A DNA stretch of 64,000 bases from Thelephora terrestris. Its lineage: Eukaryota; Basidiomycota; Agaricomycetes; Thelephorales; Thelephoraceae. The notes under the pieces were generated by a model. The model did not search any database. It was not told the origin of the DNA and was given only the letters and a program-made list of their open reading frames with translations. The DNA lies in assembly GCA_015956445.1 (NCBI GenBank), contig WIUZ02000005.1, positions 62,001 to 126,000 on the forward strand, given 5' to 3'. The position numbers and the translations under genes are program-made. Of this stretch, positions 11,161 to 22,136 are shown in pieces (position 1 is the stretch's first letter; every line of letters starts with the position of its first letter).

Positions 11161-12550
11161 ATGTGTACGCTCGTGGGCACTCTCGACGGTCACAAGGACT
11201 CAATAAATGCAACCCAGTTCTCTCCCAACGGAGCTTACCTTGCCAGCGGTGGCGAGGATGGGTTGTTATTAATCCATTCCGTTAACAACTGGCGACCTCT
11301 TCTCCGATTTGTCGATGCCTCGCCGATAACATCACTGGTGTGGCATCCCACGATTCAGAGGCTCCTCTTTTGTGGCTGCAACAGTGGCGATATACACATG
11401 ATACGATTTTCAGCGTCCGGCGTGCGTTCCCGTTTCTTGCAGCGATGAACGTTCATTGCACTAACAGATGTTCAAATCTCAGCAAGATGTTCGCATCTCT
11501 TTGAACGAGACACAGGACGAGATACATTGCATGGCACACCACCGCAGAAAGAACTTGCTGGCGGTCGGATGCGGCCAAGACGTGTTTATGATCAACTACG
11601 AAATCCGCGGGGAAGGTAAATCCAGCTGGGTCGTAACATCAAAAACGTCGTTCCCGCCTCCCCCTCGGCCCCCTGGTTCCAGCGGGTTCCTCTCTAACCC
11701 ACTTGCGCGTTCAATCAGCTTTTTGAAGGCGGACTGTCTCCTCATCGCCTATCTGGATCACAGAATAGTGTGGGTGGGCTTACGTTACCGGACCGTACAA
11801 CGCTGATGATCAAGGTTTCAGCTGTTGGGACCTGAAGATTTCAGCTCTCACCTGGCATATCACGCCAAGGGGATGTCGAACGTACGCCTTGTCCCACGGG
11901 CGTCTTACGCTGTCAATGCTGAAATTTACCACAGAGGTAGAGCAGCAGTCTCCCCCAATGAGAGCAAGCTAGCCGTGACAAATCTATTCGATGGGGTGGA
12001 TGTGTATTCCATGGCTGACCAGAGTAGGCTGAACTCCGTTTCAGTGGACGTGAAGGAGAACGTCTCCACGGCGGTGGCCTTTTTGAGTGATAACACCGTC
12101 GTATTTGGAGGGGGATCTGGCGTCGCATATATCGCCGAAGGCACGCCACTGATGGTTACTCGCATTCTCAGACACGGTGGTATGTCTTTCTTCTTGTCCG
12201 TTGGCTCGGTTCTGATCTGGTGGAGCAGGAGGCGATCTTGTCCAGGCCCTGGTAAAGTTCTTGCCATTATACATGTAATCGCTGATGCCTGTACCTAGGC
12301 ATTTTGTACGCTTTGTTGGGGCAAATGCCTCATAGCAACGGGGACGTCTGAGCAGCAAGAACGGACGGCGGTGAGGATATGGAAAATGGACCACCCCGAT
12401 GGCATTCGAAGTTTCCTCTCCTGGGTATGGAGTAATGCTATGTCTCCTGGTTCAATTCATAATACAATCATTCGTCAGGTTCATATCCATTTCATCCTAC
12501 TCACACTCGTCTGTCTATCCTGGTGCGCAAACCGTCCCCCCCTCCGTTGA
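11161..12550 (+). CDS. WD40-repeat protein with C-terminal hydrophobic tail, seven exons
   Basis: Exons 11161-11421, 11468-11769, 11822-11881, 11935-12179, 12229-12251, 12299-12424 and 12479-12550 give an uninterrupted 362-aa product; the six introns are 46-54 nt with canonical ends. The N-terminus reads as a WD40 blade (GTLDGHKDSINATQFSPNG, GGEDGLLLIHSV), a second blade follows (SPITSLVWHP), and a later blade starts at SPNESKLAVTNLFDGVDVYS. The C-terminal exon adds a hydrophobic segment (HFILLTLVCLSWCA, about residues 342-355) that could be a membrane anchor. I recall this as a family greatly expanded in agaricomycetes with no assigned role; WD40 propellers generally act as protein-binding scaffolds. 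It sits alone between transposon debris. The complete, in-phase splicing makes a live gene likely. Confidence 0.8.
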
Positions 12551-12865
12551 CGAGACTAACTCCGATCAGCTTTACCTGGTGGCCCAGGCAAGAATCTTCA
12601 ACACATGATGTATCGCCATGAACCGGAATTTGGAGGCTCAGGCCTCAGGCCTCAGGTAGGAAGCGTCATCGTTGGAAGTGTTTTGAAACAATACAATTCA
12701 AATATCATGGAATGGGAAGTCGGGCAGGCAAACGGTCGTACTTTTTTGATCTGGCAGCCACTATATGTGTGTCTTGTGGACTACGTCAATAATACCCAGA
12801 TCCTGGAAGCATAGAACCGCCCGAACATCTTTATAACTTGGGACCGACTCAAGATCGACTCGCCC
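12551..12865. other. Spacer after the WD40 gene
   Basis: No supported gene. A short direct repeat (CAGGCCTCAGGCCTCAGG near 12640) is visible. Confidence 0.4.
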
Positions 12866-14022
12866 ATGCGACCGATTTTCAACATCTCGGCAACTACCGG
12901 GGTCAGCGTCTCAATTTACCTTGACCACCACCTACCTTCCAATTCGCCCATCGCTCCGAGGATCCTTTCCCAACACCGACCCCACCACCAAGAAAATGCT
13001 CTTGAGCCCACTCTCAAGTCCATTCAATGAATTCGACTCAAGGTCAACTCCTACCTGGTCCTCGAGGTCGCTGCAGATGGTCCCGGCCTGCGTATCGTAG
13101 GCACTTATCGAAGGCTCTGGTTAGGCGGCGATGAAACTCACCATTAGTGCGGAGGTCGCCGAAACTGTCAGCAGATAGCAGGTACGTCCCCCCATCCTCA
13201 CTCTGAGCACTTGGGATTCCCCGCCCTGACCGGATTCTCTAGGCTGCCAACTCCCCCCATTCGATCAATGGTGATGTCTTCAACCTAGTCCCGGTCTTCG
13301 TGTGGCTGACTGCGCCTCACCCTTGACGTTGTCTACATTTGAATCACTTCTTCCCTGACTCTCCCATCACGACTCCCGACACCGGCACCGACCCCTTCCT
13401 ACAGGCACCACACACGCGAAACCCGGATCGTGCTTCTGTCGCTTCGGACATGTCATTTCGCTCAACGACGCGGTAGCACCCTCAACGAAAGCCCTGGTAC
13501 ACCTCCACAAGGTTACGGACGCCTCCTGGATCGTGCCAACCGACAAATCGCTCGCGACAAGAAGCACGATCCTGATCCATTCCTCAAACCTGGCACGGCC
13601 ACTCCTAATAGTTGAGTCGATCTCGACGAGAAACAGAATTCCCTCCTGAACCAGGCCATCGCAGGTTATCTTGCTGTCTCAGTTTGAACCCAAAAACGCT
13701 CAACCTTGACCTCGTAGATTTGCAACGCGGGGTTTGCCGTACCTCCGAACCATCGGAACAAAGTGTACGGACGTGTTCTCGCACTTGTTGGATGACGAAA
13801 AAACGTTGCGGTTGCCGCATTGATGATGTCGGTATGTTGCCGCTACGTCGCGCTCCTTTTCTAACGCGTTATTAAAGCAGCACTTACACGACGCCGACTC
13901 GACCGCACCGTGCTTCCACAACAGCGACTCAAGTACACCGTGCTTCAACCACGCGGACTCGACCGTAACCGTGCTTCAACACCCTGCTTACACGACGCCA
14001 TCTCGACCACAACTTTACGATC
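12866..14022 (+). repeat. Dispersed repeat R1, copy A (head plus tail, helicase missing)
   Basis: From 12929 this copy matches 33471-34760 almost base for base (about 95% by eye). The 5' 60 bp contain the head motif AACATCTCGGCAACTACCGG, which in the copy at 30527 lies upstream of the helicase body. Here the head runs directly into the tail, so the helicase part is absent. The block includes a former intron (GTACGTCCCC to TTCTCTAG) and short open frames, but no frame stays open throughout. The far end is an array of imperfect 20-25 bp units around CGTGCTTCAACCACGCGGACTCG. Confidence 0.75.
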
Positions 14023-14985
14023 AACTTTGATGACGCACATCACGCATCATCATTGACATGTATCATACGCTTTCGTCAAGCACCTTTTATGCTACAGGAA
14101 AAGACTTCCTGAATTGTTCCGCTGCCATAACCGCGCGCACTTCGGCCACCCGTCGGAGGCCGCTGGTAGACGTTGCCATTTGATCTGGTTGACTCTTCTC
14201 TGCTGGTACAACGATACATACATCAATTCTTGAAGACATGCAGATCGACAACAGCATTGGATGTATTCAACCGGACAACCGCGATGGAAACTCGAGAGGG
14301 GCATATAGCGAACTGATACACGATTGTGCGACTCCAATTGAAGGGCTTCAATCGTGCTGTTGGCGGTTGGGTCACGGCGGTTGTGACCTACCCCAGAATC
14401 GAATCGGCCTCGAGTTCCCTGCGTCGAAGCATTTCGACTCACTGTAGAAAAATATTCAGATAATCGACCAAAGCCTGGTTATACTTATGAGGAAATTCCC
14501 GGGACGTAAGTACTTCAAGCTTCAAGCTTCAAGAGTCGCTAGTCAACGTGTTTTAAATTTCCAACACCAACATTTGCGCGCCCCAGCATTCTTTCAAGAT
14601 CCCTCTTCGGACGGGGACGCCCTCCGACTATCTTGGCTGCCAGCTGTATGGTATCTGAACAGGTTTCCGATTTTACTTTTGGCGCGCTGGGCGCAGACAG
14701 CTTTTCTCGTGAGTCATTCTTTCGTATCGTTATAATACCCAGTATGCATGACACCAGATATCAGAGACTGATGTAGATTCCCCACCTCAAGGACTCCGAC
14801 AAGGCAACTTGCCAACATCTCGGAAGTCTCCGAGACAAGTTTCTGCGTGGCGCTGGGCTCAACTGATTCGTAACCTCACTAGGGACGCTCCCCTTCCTCT
14901 TCCACCACACCCGTTCCTTCCACACGATTTTCTACGACTTCCATCTGACCATCCGGAGTGCTGGCCTATATCAAGTTCTTCCCTC
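14023..14985. other. No supported gene
   Basis: Only unspliced short open frames on both strands, with no family motif. A triplet of AAGCTTCAAGCTTCAAG lies near 14515. Confidence 0.4.
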
Positions 14986-16830
14986 CCCCGCCAGAGATGG
15001 CCCCCGATCGTTTCTCGATTGCTCGTCAACTCCGTCGCAACAGGTCCCTGAACGTTGAACAGCTGCTGGTAAGGATCAGCTATCATCCTGGGCGTACGTT
15101 TGTCGCGCTCACTCTTTTGACGATTGTAGGCCACAAGCTCAAGCGGCAAATTTCACTCAAATTTTGAATCGGATCGGATCCCATGATCGGATCCCATAAC
15201 CCCCACCTAACCCGCGCCCCCAGGGTCTACCGCATCCTCCTGGTACCCAAACCTCCTCCATTCCCTTCGTTACGCATTCGCCAGTCCGCGACGACTCTTG
15301 CGTTGGTAGGAGGTCCGACGCTGTCCGATAAGGCTACAACCGGCTCCGTTTGTCCTTGATGGGGATCTGGACCATTCCTAGCGGCTGTGCGCGGAAGAGA
15401 TGAAAATGTGAGCCACCTGTTCGTCCCATCCCGTGTCCTCAGGCTTCACTGCTCACCTTCTGGCTTCAAGTACGACATCTTCAGCCGCGGCCGATGGACC
15501 ATCAATAGTCCGTTCATGTATTTTGTGTACTCAAAGGCAAGCGTTGACTCGCAAGAGACCCGATCCGCTGCTGACCCGACTCTATCAAGCTCATCACCCG
15601 CAAGAGGTTCCCATTTTGCCGCTACAGTTTCCGAGAGGATGGAAGTTTGGTTGTGAGGGAAAAGCAGCAAGTCAACCGAGATTCGTGAGTGTGAGGTTCC
15701 TGATTTTGACTTCAAGATCTCGTTCTCAAGCTCTGCCCAGCCGTGACTGGGCATCTCAAGGTTATTCGACGTCTAGGAGTCTGTACTCGAACGAAGCAAA
15801 ATACAACCACCAACAACCACTACCCCGCCCCCGATCCCACTCCGAACCCTTCGCTCAGCCAGCCCACGGTCCTAAAGAACCTCACCGGGGGTTCGTCTTA
15901 TTCCAGAACATGGAACGCGAGGCTCAAAATGACCAAATGGATCACAGTCGTCCCATCGCCAGCCTTTCCAGTAAAGCACATGACCGATTTATCCGGTCAA
16001 GGCATCGGAGTCGAGGACGAACGGGACAGGGAGGGGTCCCAGTCGAGGAACGATGACACCGCAGAAGCCCGCTTCCTACACTACCTCATCTCCCTCATCT
16101 CCATCGACCTCCGCCACTAGCCGCATTCCCAAAGCCAGAGCTCTACCTCCCACCACGGATGACGAGGAGCCAATCCTCTCAATCGGATGGGTTCGTCAGC
16201 TCGGTTGGAGTCCTTCCATCTTCTACCACGTGCAGCACATCACACCGGGACTACAGTGGGTCTCACCAGCCACAGCAAGTACCGTTGTACGAGACGTCAA
16301 CCGATCTACACGGTCAAAGCATCGGAGTCGAGGACAAACGGGACAAGGAGGGTTTCCGAATCGAGGAACGACGCAACGCCGAAGAAGCCTGCTTCCCACA
16401 CTGCCTCATCTCCATCGACTTCCGCCGCTAGCGACATCCCCAAGAACAAAGCTCTACCTCCCACCCCGCAAAAAAATACGCCGCGACCTAGGGCAGCAAT
16501 ACCTCTTCTTCACAGACTGCTCAGCCCACAATCGAAGTCACCGCGCCGCCCTCTCCCACGTTCCCTCATCCGGAGACAGACGGGGTAAGTGGTTTACGCA
16601 TGAATATCAAAGGGACGGGAAGCTAATTGGCCAAGACCCACAGGACTGGAACGTCGTTGGACAAGATCGGATTCGCGAAGCTCTGCGGGGGATCTCGGTC
16701 CATGGTGGACTCCACGAACGGCAAGGTGAGGTCGACCGTGGACGGCCCGACAACATGAGTTCAAGGCAAGCTCATACCACCGTTCCCAACCTCCGCCTTG
16801 GCTCAAACTCCAGCCCTTCGCTGTTATGAA
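14986..16830 (+). other. Low-complexity coding relics, including one small spliced ORF
   Basis: A tidy two-exon ORF lies at 14997-15068 and 15130-15186 (61-nt intron, GTAAGG to TTGTAG), giving a basic 42-residue peptide starting MAPDRFSIARQLRRNRS. Downstream, Ser/Pro/Arg-rich open frames change phase repeatedly (15433-16056, 16053-16829) and include a KALPPTP motif typical of fungal signalling scaffolds. I cannot link them into one gene, and the tandem duplication inside suggests decay. Treat as remnants of an unrecognised multi-exon gene. Confidence 0.3.
16003..16470 (+). repeat. Direct duplication of a 150-bp segment
   Basis: Segments at about 16003-16155 and 16312-16470 share the order GGTCAAGGCATCGGAGTCGAGG, GAGGAACGA, CTACCTCATCTCC and AGCTCTACCTCCC(A)C. 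They encode two copies of a Ser/Thr/Pro-rich stretch ending near LPPT. The copies have diverged clearly, so the duplication is not recent. Confidence 0.5.
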
Positions 16831-18507
16831 TGTGGATCTGTCCTAGTCCGCACGAACGTTCTGGACAGCGTATGGCTGGCCGGCAGACTCCCGAATCTTC
16901 AACCTCCCTCCGGTGGGCCAGGGTAGGTCATTTGTCACACCCACGTACATCTAAGCCTCGCGCCGTCCAAACAAGGGCTCCCCTACGTCCAACCTCGTCT
17001 CACCCAAGTCTCACCCAAACAACATCTGCATGTGTTACCGAGTCTGTCTCTCCAAGTTGACGGGCACGGCGAATTTTGAGAGGGCCGATCTGTGGGAGAA
17101 TTCAAACCGCATGAGACAGCAAACGGGTTGTATGTTCTGTACACCTTTGAAACTTCCCTCCATGGGTTCTAAAATTGATTTTGTGTTTGCAGGCTGTACT
17201 TTAGAATGTTAGGGGTCAAACGTCGAAGCTCCCCACTTTGCGCCGGTTCACGTTGACTGCAACTGCTGTCGGAAAGATCGAGGAAGGGAAGATTGGTGAG
17301 CCCAAGAAACTACAGCCCTCGCAATTCCTTCTCACACCAAAATCGCTCAATATCTCTCGCAGCCCATCCAATATCCAAACAGCTTGAGATCAGCTCGCAG
17401 TATGCGTCGAACCCGGCGAGTCTTTGAAACGACAACCTATTTCTTATGTTCTAGCGTCGTCATTCCCACTGGCAACCAACAACCTCGACGCGCCATCCCG
17501 ACCACAGCACCAAGGCGACTCACAATGCCTTCTGACCAGTGTAGGCATCCCACGTGCCATCTCCGCTTTGCATTTCGCACATCTCTTCCCATCACCCCAC
17601 GCCACACCGGATTGCCACTCACCCCGCCCTAGTCCTGCACACCGTATACCTCAATCGTCCGGGCAAGCTTCCTGGCACTCAGAGCAAATACTTTTCTTCC
17701 CGCCTGCTGGATATGGAGCAATCCACCCCGCCAACTCCTTTCAATTACCATCCTCTCGACTCAAACGCGTGAGACATGCATACGACTCAAAACGACCCCA
17801 GCACTGACTTGTAACACAGGATCAATCCCGTTGCAACCCTCCCGGTTGATGCCCTGACATGTGTCTGTGAACAACTGGAGTCCTCCAGTGCCAAGGATGT
17901 CACTATGCTGAAACATGAAGTGAACCAGACCAACTACTCCGCTCGAAGATTCAACACCCGAAGACCACTCAACTTCTCTCGAGGAAGCTTGAACCCGTTT
18001 CTCCTAAGTTTCTCTCCATCACCTGCGGTGGCTCTCCCGGCTTGCGGGTGAACCCTAAATTTAGTGATTCGAACGGTCACGACAGTTGTAGCCATCCACC
18101 AAGTCCAACTATCACCTCAGACCAGGATCTTGGTTGTCGTGCTCTTTCTTTAATGGAGGAGGTTGGTTTCGCAATACCTCACCCACGGAGGTATCTTGTC
18201 CTGACCCCATGTTTGCGCTTAACGGTTCCGATGAGTTGTGATCGGACGGTTTCCCGTAGGTTGTGACTGACAAGTTGCTGATATCAATCGATATCAACCA
18301 GGAGAACAGAACACGCCCACCAGTTCCACTGGTCAGGGCAGGTTTCCTCACCTCTCATATAGATAAATCATTTATAGAACGTCGCTGATAACCGCTAACG
18401 AAAATACCCACAATGCCGGCCACTACATCCAGCTGTTCCCGCAAGGTGATGGTATGTTGCCTCGAGGCATTTCATTCAAAATGTCACAAATGATCACGTG
18501 GGTACAG
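16831..18507. other. No gene recognised
   Basis: Many short open frames on both strands, none with family motifs. A possible leader exon with an ATG at 18413 and a GTATGT donor at 18452 precedes the exon at 18508, but its phase does not agree with the downstream frame used below. Confidence 0.35.
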
Positions 18508-19629
18508 TGTCTTTCCACTATCTCTCTCGACCTCAACCTACTCGACATCCTTTCACTTTTGCAAGCTGGCTTCCGGTCACAAACGCTCGCTCTCCCCTCT
18601 CGCGGTCCAAGGTCACGGCCGCCAGAAAGTCGTTTGCCCAAGCAGTCGCACGAAACCGCAACCGCGAGCGGCTCTGGGTCTGTCGACCAGATACCAGAAG
18701 TGGGCACGCACCCCCCAGCGCGCGCTAGGAGAAACTGGTGGCTCCGCATTTACCTTTGGCAGTGCTCAAGGTATCGCCATTTTCTCGTCTGTAGAGAATG
18801 ACTAAGAAATATGTTCTTTCAGCCGCGTGCCGATTCACCTTCTCCTCTCGCCACCCGTTCAAGAAAGCTGCCCCGCCCGACGATAACATCGCTCCTCTCG
18901 AGAGCGACTGTGTCAGCGTAAACGCTTCAAGCGATATCCCCTCGATGGGCGGTTCGAGGACCATTGCGATCCCCACATTGTCCAACCCCACGACTCGTGT
19001 GTTTTTCCCAATCCGCTCTCCAAGTCTGGCCATTGAGAGGTCCGCGGGAGAAATTGTTCCTGCAGATGACCCCATGGACGCGTACGAAGGTACGTTCAGA
19101 AGCTCCTTTTGAAAAAATCCAACCACTCGCTATTAATATAGACGAGACTGTACCTCATGGCTCCAGGTTGCCCTTCGTAGCGATATCTTCTAGGGAGCAC
19201 TCAACGTATCGATCTCGCAGGCGTGGATCTCGTGGGTCAGACGGATCGTCTGCCGCTGAGGTCCTTCAGTACCTGGTCAACCCAGATGTTCGAGCCACCA
19301 ACCCACCCACCGGCGAAGGCACTCAGACTTTCGATCCTATCACTGGTGTCCCCATACAGCCCCAACATTCACGAACCAGCATCGCAGACATCCGTTTAAA
19401 CGATATTCCCGAGGATATCGGGAGCCCCACCGGACCAACCGATACTCCCAACGGCCTGCATGGAGGCACTGCACCAGGAGTCAGCACGAGGGCTCCTTCC
19501 AATCCTCTTCGTCCCATCCGGACCAGGGGTGCTTTCATCATTGGCAATGGTGCTCCCATCAAGATCGACGACAGCCTAGAGGTCCATTTGAGGGATGGTG
19601 CTGATGGGCAGGTTGACTTCATTATCTAA
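18508..19629 (+). CDS. 3' part of a hypothetical Ser/Pro-rich protein
   Basis: Three exons join in one frame: 18508-18770, 18823-19089 and 19142-19629, with two 52-nt introns (GTATCG to TTTCAG, GTACGT to ATATAG) and a TAA stop at 19627-19629. The product has spaced aromatic motifs (SAFTFGSAQ, RFTFSSRHPF) reminiscent of FG-type disordered proteins, then Pro/Ser-rich stretches, and ends in a compact tail with APIKIDDSLEVHLRDGADG. I do not recognise it. The 5' end is unresolved: the next upstream intron (18452-18507) fits a different phase, so the gene may be truncated or frameshifted. Confidence 0.45.
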
Positions 19630-19918
19630 AAATGTGTTCGCTTCCACTCCGCTCGATGTCAGATTTCCTTCGTCCCCTTTTGTATTACATCCACTGCTAT
19701 CTATGAAGTATCCCGAGTGCTGAAATTTTTCCCTTCCACGGATGTCGTCGTGCGTGACACTCACAACCAACAGCAGTATGGCCGTGAGGTCGGAAGCGCG
19801 TGCCGAGACGTTGAAGAGTTGAGCGATTACCCGACGACCTCCAAACGACACAATAGGTAATGTTTAGTAGGCCCAGGCTAGCGTCGTCCTTCTGGCATGA
19901 AATGGTCGCTCAATGTTA

Positions 19919-20189
19919 CAGCGAGTTGCAAAACGATAGACGTGTTTTTGAAAAGACAGGACTGTATTTTTTTGTTTACACTGTGACATATAAACAAAGA
20001 TATTTGAATTCAAAATCGGACGGGAATCAAAATCGGGTGTCGATGGATGGTGCCGTGGGACGGCAAACCACGGAGAGCACTCAGTTCAATGGGCCTGAGG
20101 TCAGAAACCTTTGTTTACGTGTCACGGTGTAAACAAAAAAAAACTATCCTGTCTTTTCAAAAACACGTCTATCGTTTTGCAACTCGCTG
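19919..20189. mobile_element. 271-bp MITE with TA duplication, Tc1/mariner type
   Basis: The ends are inverted repeats of about 80 bp starting CAGCGAGTTGCAAAACGATA; the arms match nearly perfectly for 45 bp and then with a few changes. The element is flanked by TA at 19917-19918 and 20190-20191. TA duplications are the hallmark of Tc1/mariner/pogo elements, and there is no coding capacity inside, so it is a non-autonomous copy. It sits in a spacer and breaks no gene I can see. Confidence 0.8.
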
Positions 20190-20191
20190 TA

Positions 20192-20501
20192 TCACACCCG
20201 GGACGACATCGTCATGATCCTTTGTCGATCGACAGTGAACATTCGATCGCGTGGCCCGCAGCTTAGTAAATAAACATAGATACTGGCTACATCTCAGTCG
20301 GAACACGTCCAAGTTCTTTCCACGGAGAGTTCGAATATATACGTTCGAATATATATTCAGCAATTTTGAGGCCGGACTTCACAAAAAAAATCGCGTTCGA
20401 ATGACCACCTGCTGCCAGACTAAGTTGACGTTTTCAATTTTGCCTGCAGACTTGTGACTCAGTGTGACTTGCCCTGATCCGCCAAGGATTCAACGGCTAT
20501 C
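20192..20501. other. Spacer upstream of the RING gene
   Basis: Contains a near-tandem GTTCGAATATATA at 20328 and 20342 and no gene. Likely includes the promoter of the RING gene. Confidence 0.35.
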
Positions 20502-21547
20502 ATGCAGAAACAGCCTGCTGCAGCTCACGAGAGTGACACGCAGACCAGGCGTACTCAAGACCTTCGCGACCGGCCTTCTCACCCCGCCTTCGATAGGCTC
20601 GAGGAGATGGAGGTCAAAGAACTGCAAGAGGTGAGTACACGTCCTGTCCTCTCCGGGGTGGGCTAGTTCTCACGAACTTGTAATCGTTCAGGACCACGAC
20701 ACACTGAAGAAGGGTTTCAACCGGCTCCTCGAAATGCACATCGAATCCGCGGGGAAGATCACGACCCTGGAGAAGGACTTCGATCAGTGCCGCGAGCTGA
20801 AGGTGCAACTCGAAGCGCGAGTTGAACATCTCGAAGCCCAGATTATCGCGGCAAACAAAGCGAACTCTATGCTGCGCAAAGTAAGTAAATCCATTCTACC
20901 TGCTTACTTGTTGACTTATTCGCCTATAGGAGGTTTCCTCGATCATTTTTCCGTGGTTTCGCTCCCAATTAACTCCCTTTTCAGGTCTTCAACGAAGTCA
21001 GCGAAAAACTTAAATGTATGATTTGCCTCGGATTGTTCACCATACCGTATAGGTACGGACTTCTGCCTCCAAGTACCTCATTCACATTTAACCAGCCTGT
21101 TGTTCTAGCCTCGACTGCCGCCACGTGTATTGCGGGCCCTGCTTGGTCGAATGGTTCACTTCCCAGAGAGCCACAACCTGCCCTGCGTGTCGCGTCGACA
21201 GTGTCAACCTACCTCAACGCGACTACGCCCTGAGCGACATCCTCCCATTGGTATATGAGGCTCAAGGAGCCACTGTTCCGACAACCATCTCCGAAAATTT
21301 CGACCCCAAGATCTTTGTCACCATCTACGCTGATAAAGCGGCACTACTAGTAGGAAGACAAGGAGGAGGACTAGGAAGACTAGGAGGAGGACCAGGAAGA
21401 CCAGGAGGAGGACCAGGAAGACCAGGAGGAGGACCAGGAAGGCTAGGAGGAGGACCAGGAAGACTAGGAGGAGGTCAAGTAACTCGACTCGGACATTCGG
21501 TTCCACCTCCTGATGTAATTGATGTCGACATGGAGGAGGAAATTTAA
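20502..21547 (+). CDS. C3HC4 RING-finger protein with coiled coil and GGGPGR repeats
   Basis: Exons 20502-20630, 20692-20880, 20985-21052 and 21109-21547 give 274 aa; adding a 3-nt exon GAG at 20930-20932 gives 275. Residues 44-106 form a charged heptad-like coiled coil. The RING domain reads C118-x2-C121-x11-C133-x-H135-x2-C138-x2-C141-x12-C154-x2-C157, a complete C3HC4 zinc-binding set, so E3 ubiquitin ligase activity is likely. The intron at 21053-21108 lies inside the RING. The C-terminus holds five 7-residue GGG[PL]GR[PL] repeats and an acidic end (VIDVDMEEEI). All splice junctions are canonical. Substrate unknown; the coiled coil suggests oligomerisation. The gene appears intact. Confidence 0.8.
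21357..21475 (+). repeat. 21-bp minisatellite inside the RING gene
   Basis: Five near-identical 21-bp units made of GGAGGAGGACCAGGAAGAC variants. They stay in frame and encode GGG[PL]GR[PL]. Unit-length changes would be tolerated without frameshift. Confidence 0.85.
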
Positions 21548-22136
21548 TCTTTAGCCATTTTCACCGACATTTCTCTGTTTTTGAATCTCATCATCTCCTG
21601 CACGTCCCAACTCCGCCTCCCACACTTCCAAGCGCCGCCCGGCTGTTGTCGACGAAATGATTGATGATGCTTGATTAGTCCCACTGCCCAATGTCCCTTC
21701 TGTTCTTATATTCTCAAAAGTGTTCGTTATGATCGTTGGGCGGTTTTTGTATTTCGTGCAAAACAAATAAGCTTGTTTGGTTTACTAATCCGGCTGCGTG
21801 CAAGAAGTACATAAAACCCTAAACGAAAAGGCGTCCGATGGACTCAGGGACCGGCGCCCTGCGCCGTTACGATATGTTGAAATCTATCGAAAAAATATCT
21901 CTCAAGCTACGGCTCGCGAACTTATTCAAAAGATATTGATCACAAAGTTTAAATCATATTTAAAACAATTTTTCGATAATTTCGCGGAAATTTCAGTGGC
22001 CGGGGTTCTGAATTATTCGTTACGGGTGCCTCTCACCCCCGTGGTACGGGTTCACGAGTTTCAAGAAAATTTGATAGACAACTGTACAGTAAATTTAAGA
22101 ACCTGTAGAACCAACGTCCCACTCCTGGCTAACACA
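21548..22136. other. AT-rich spacer, no gene seen
   Basis: Convergent intergenic region between the plus-strand RING gene and the minus-strand gene below. The open frame on the plus strand (from 21798) is AT-biased and lacks features of a real gene. Confidence 0.4.
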
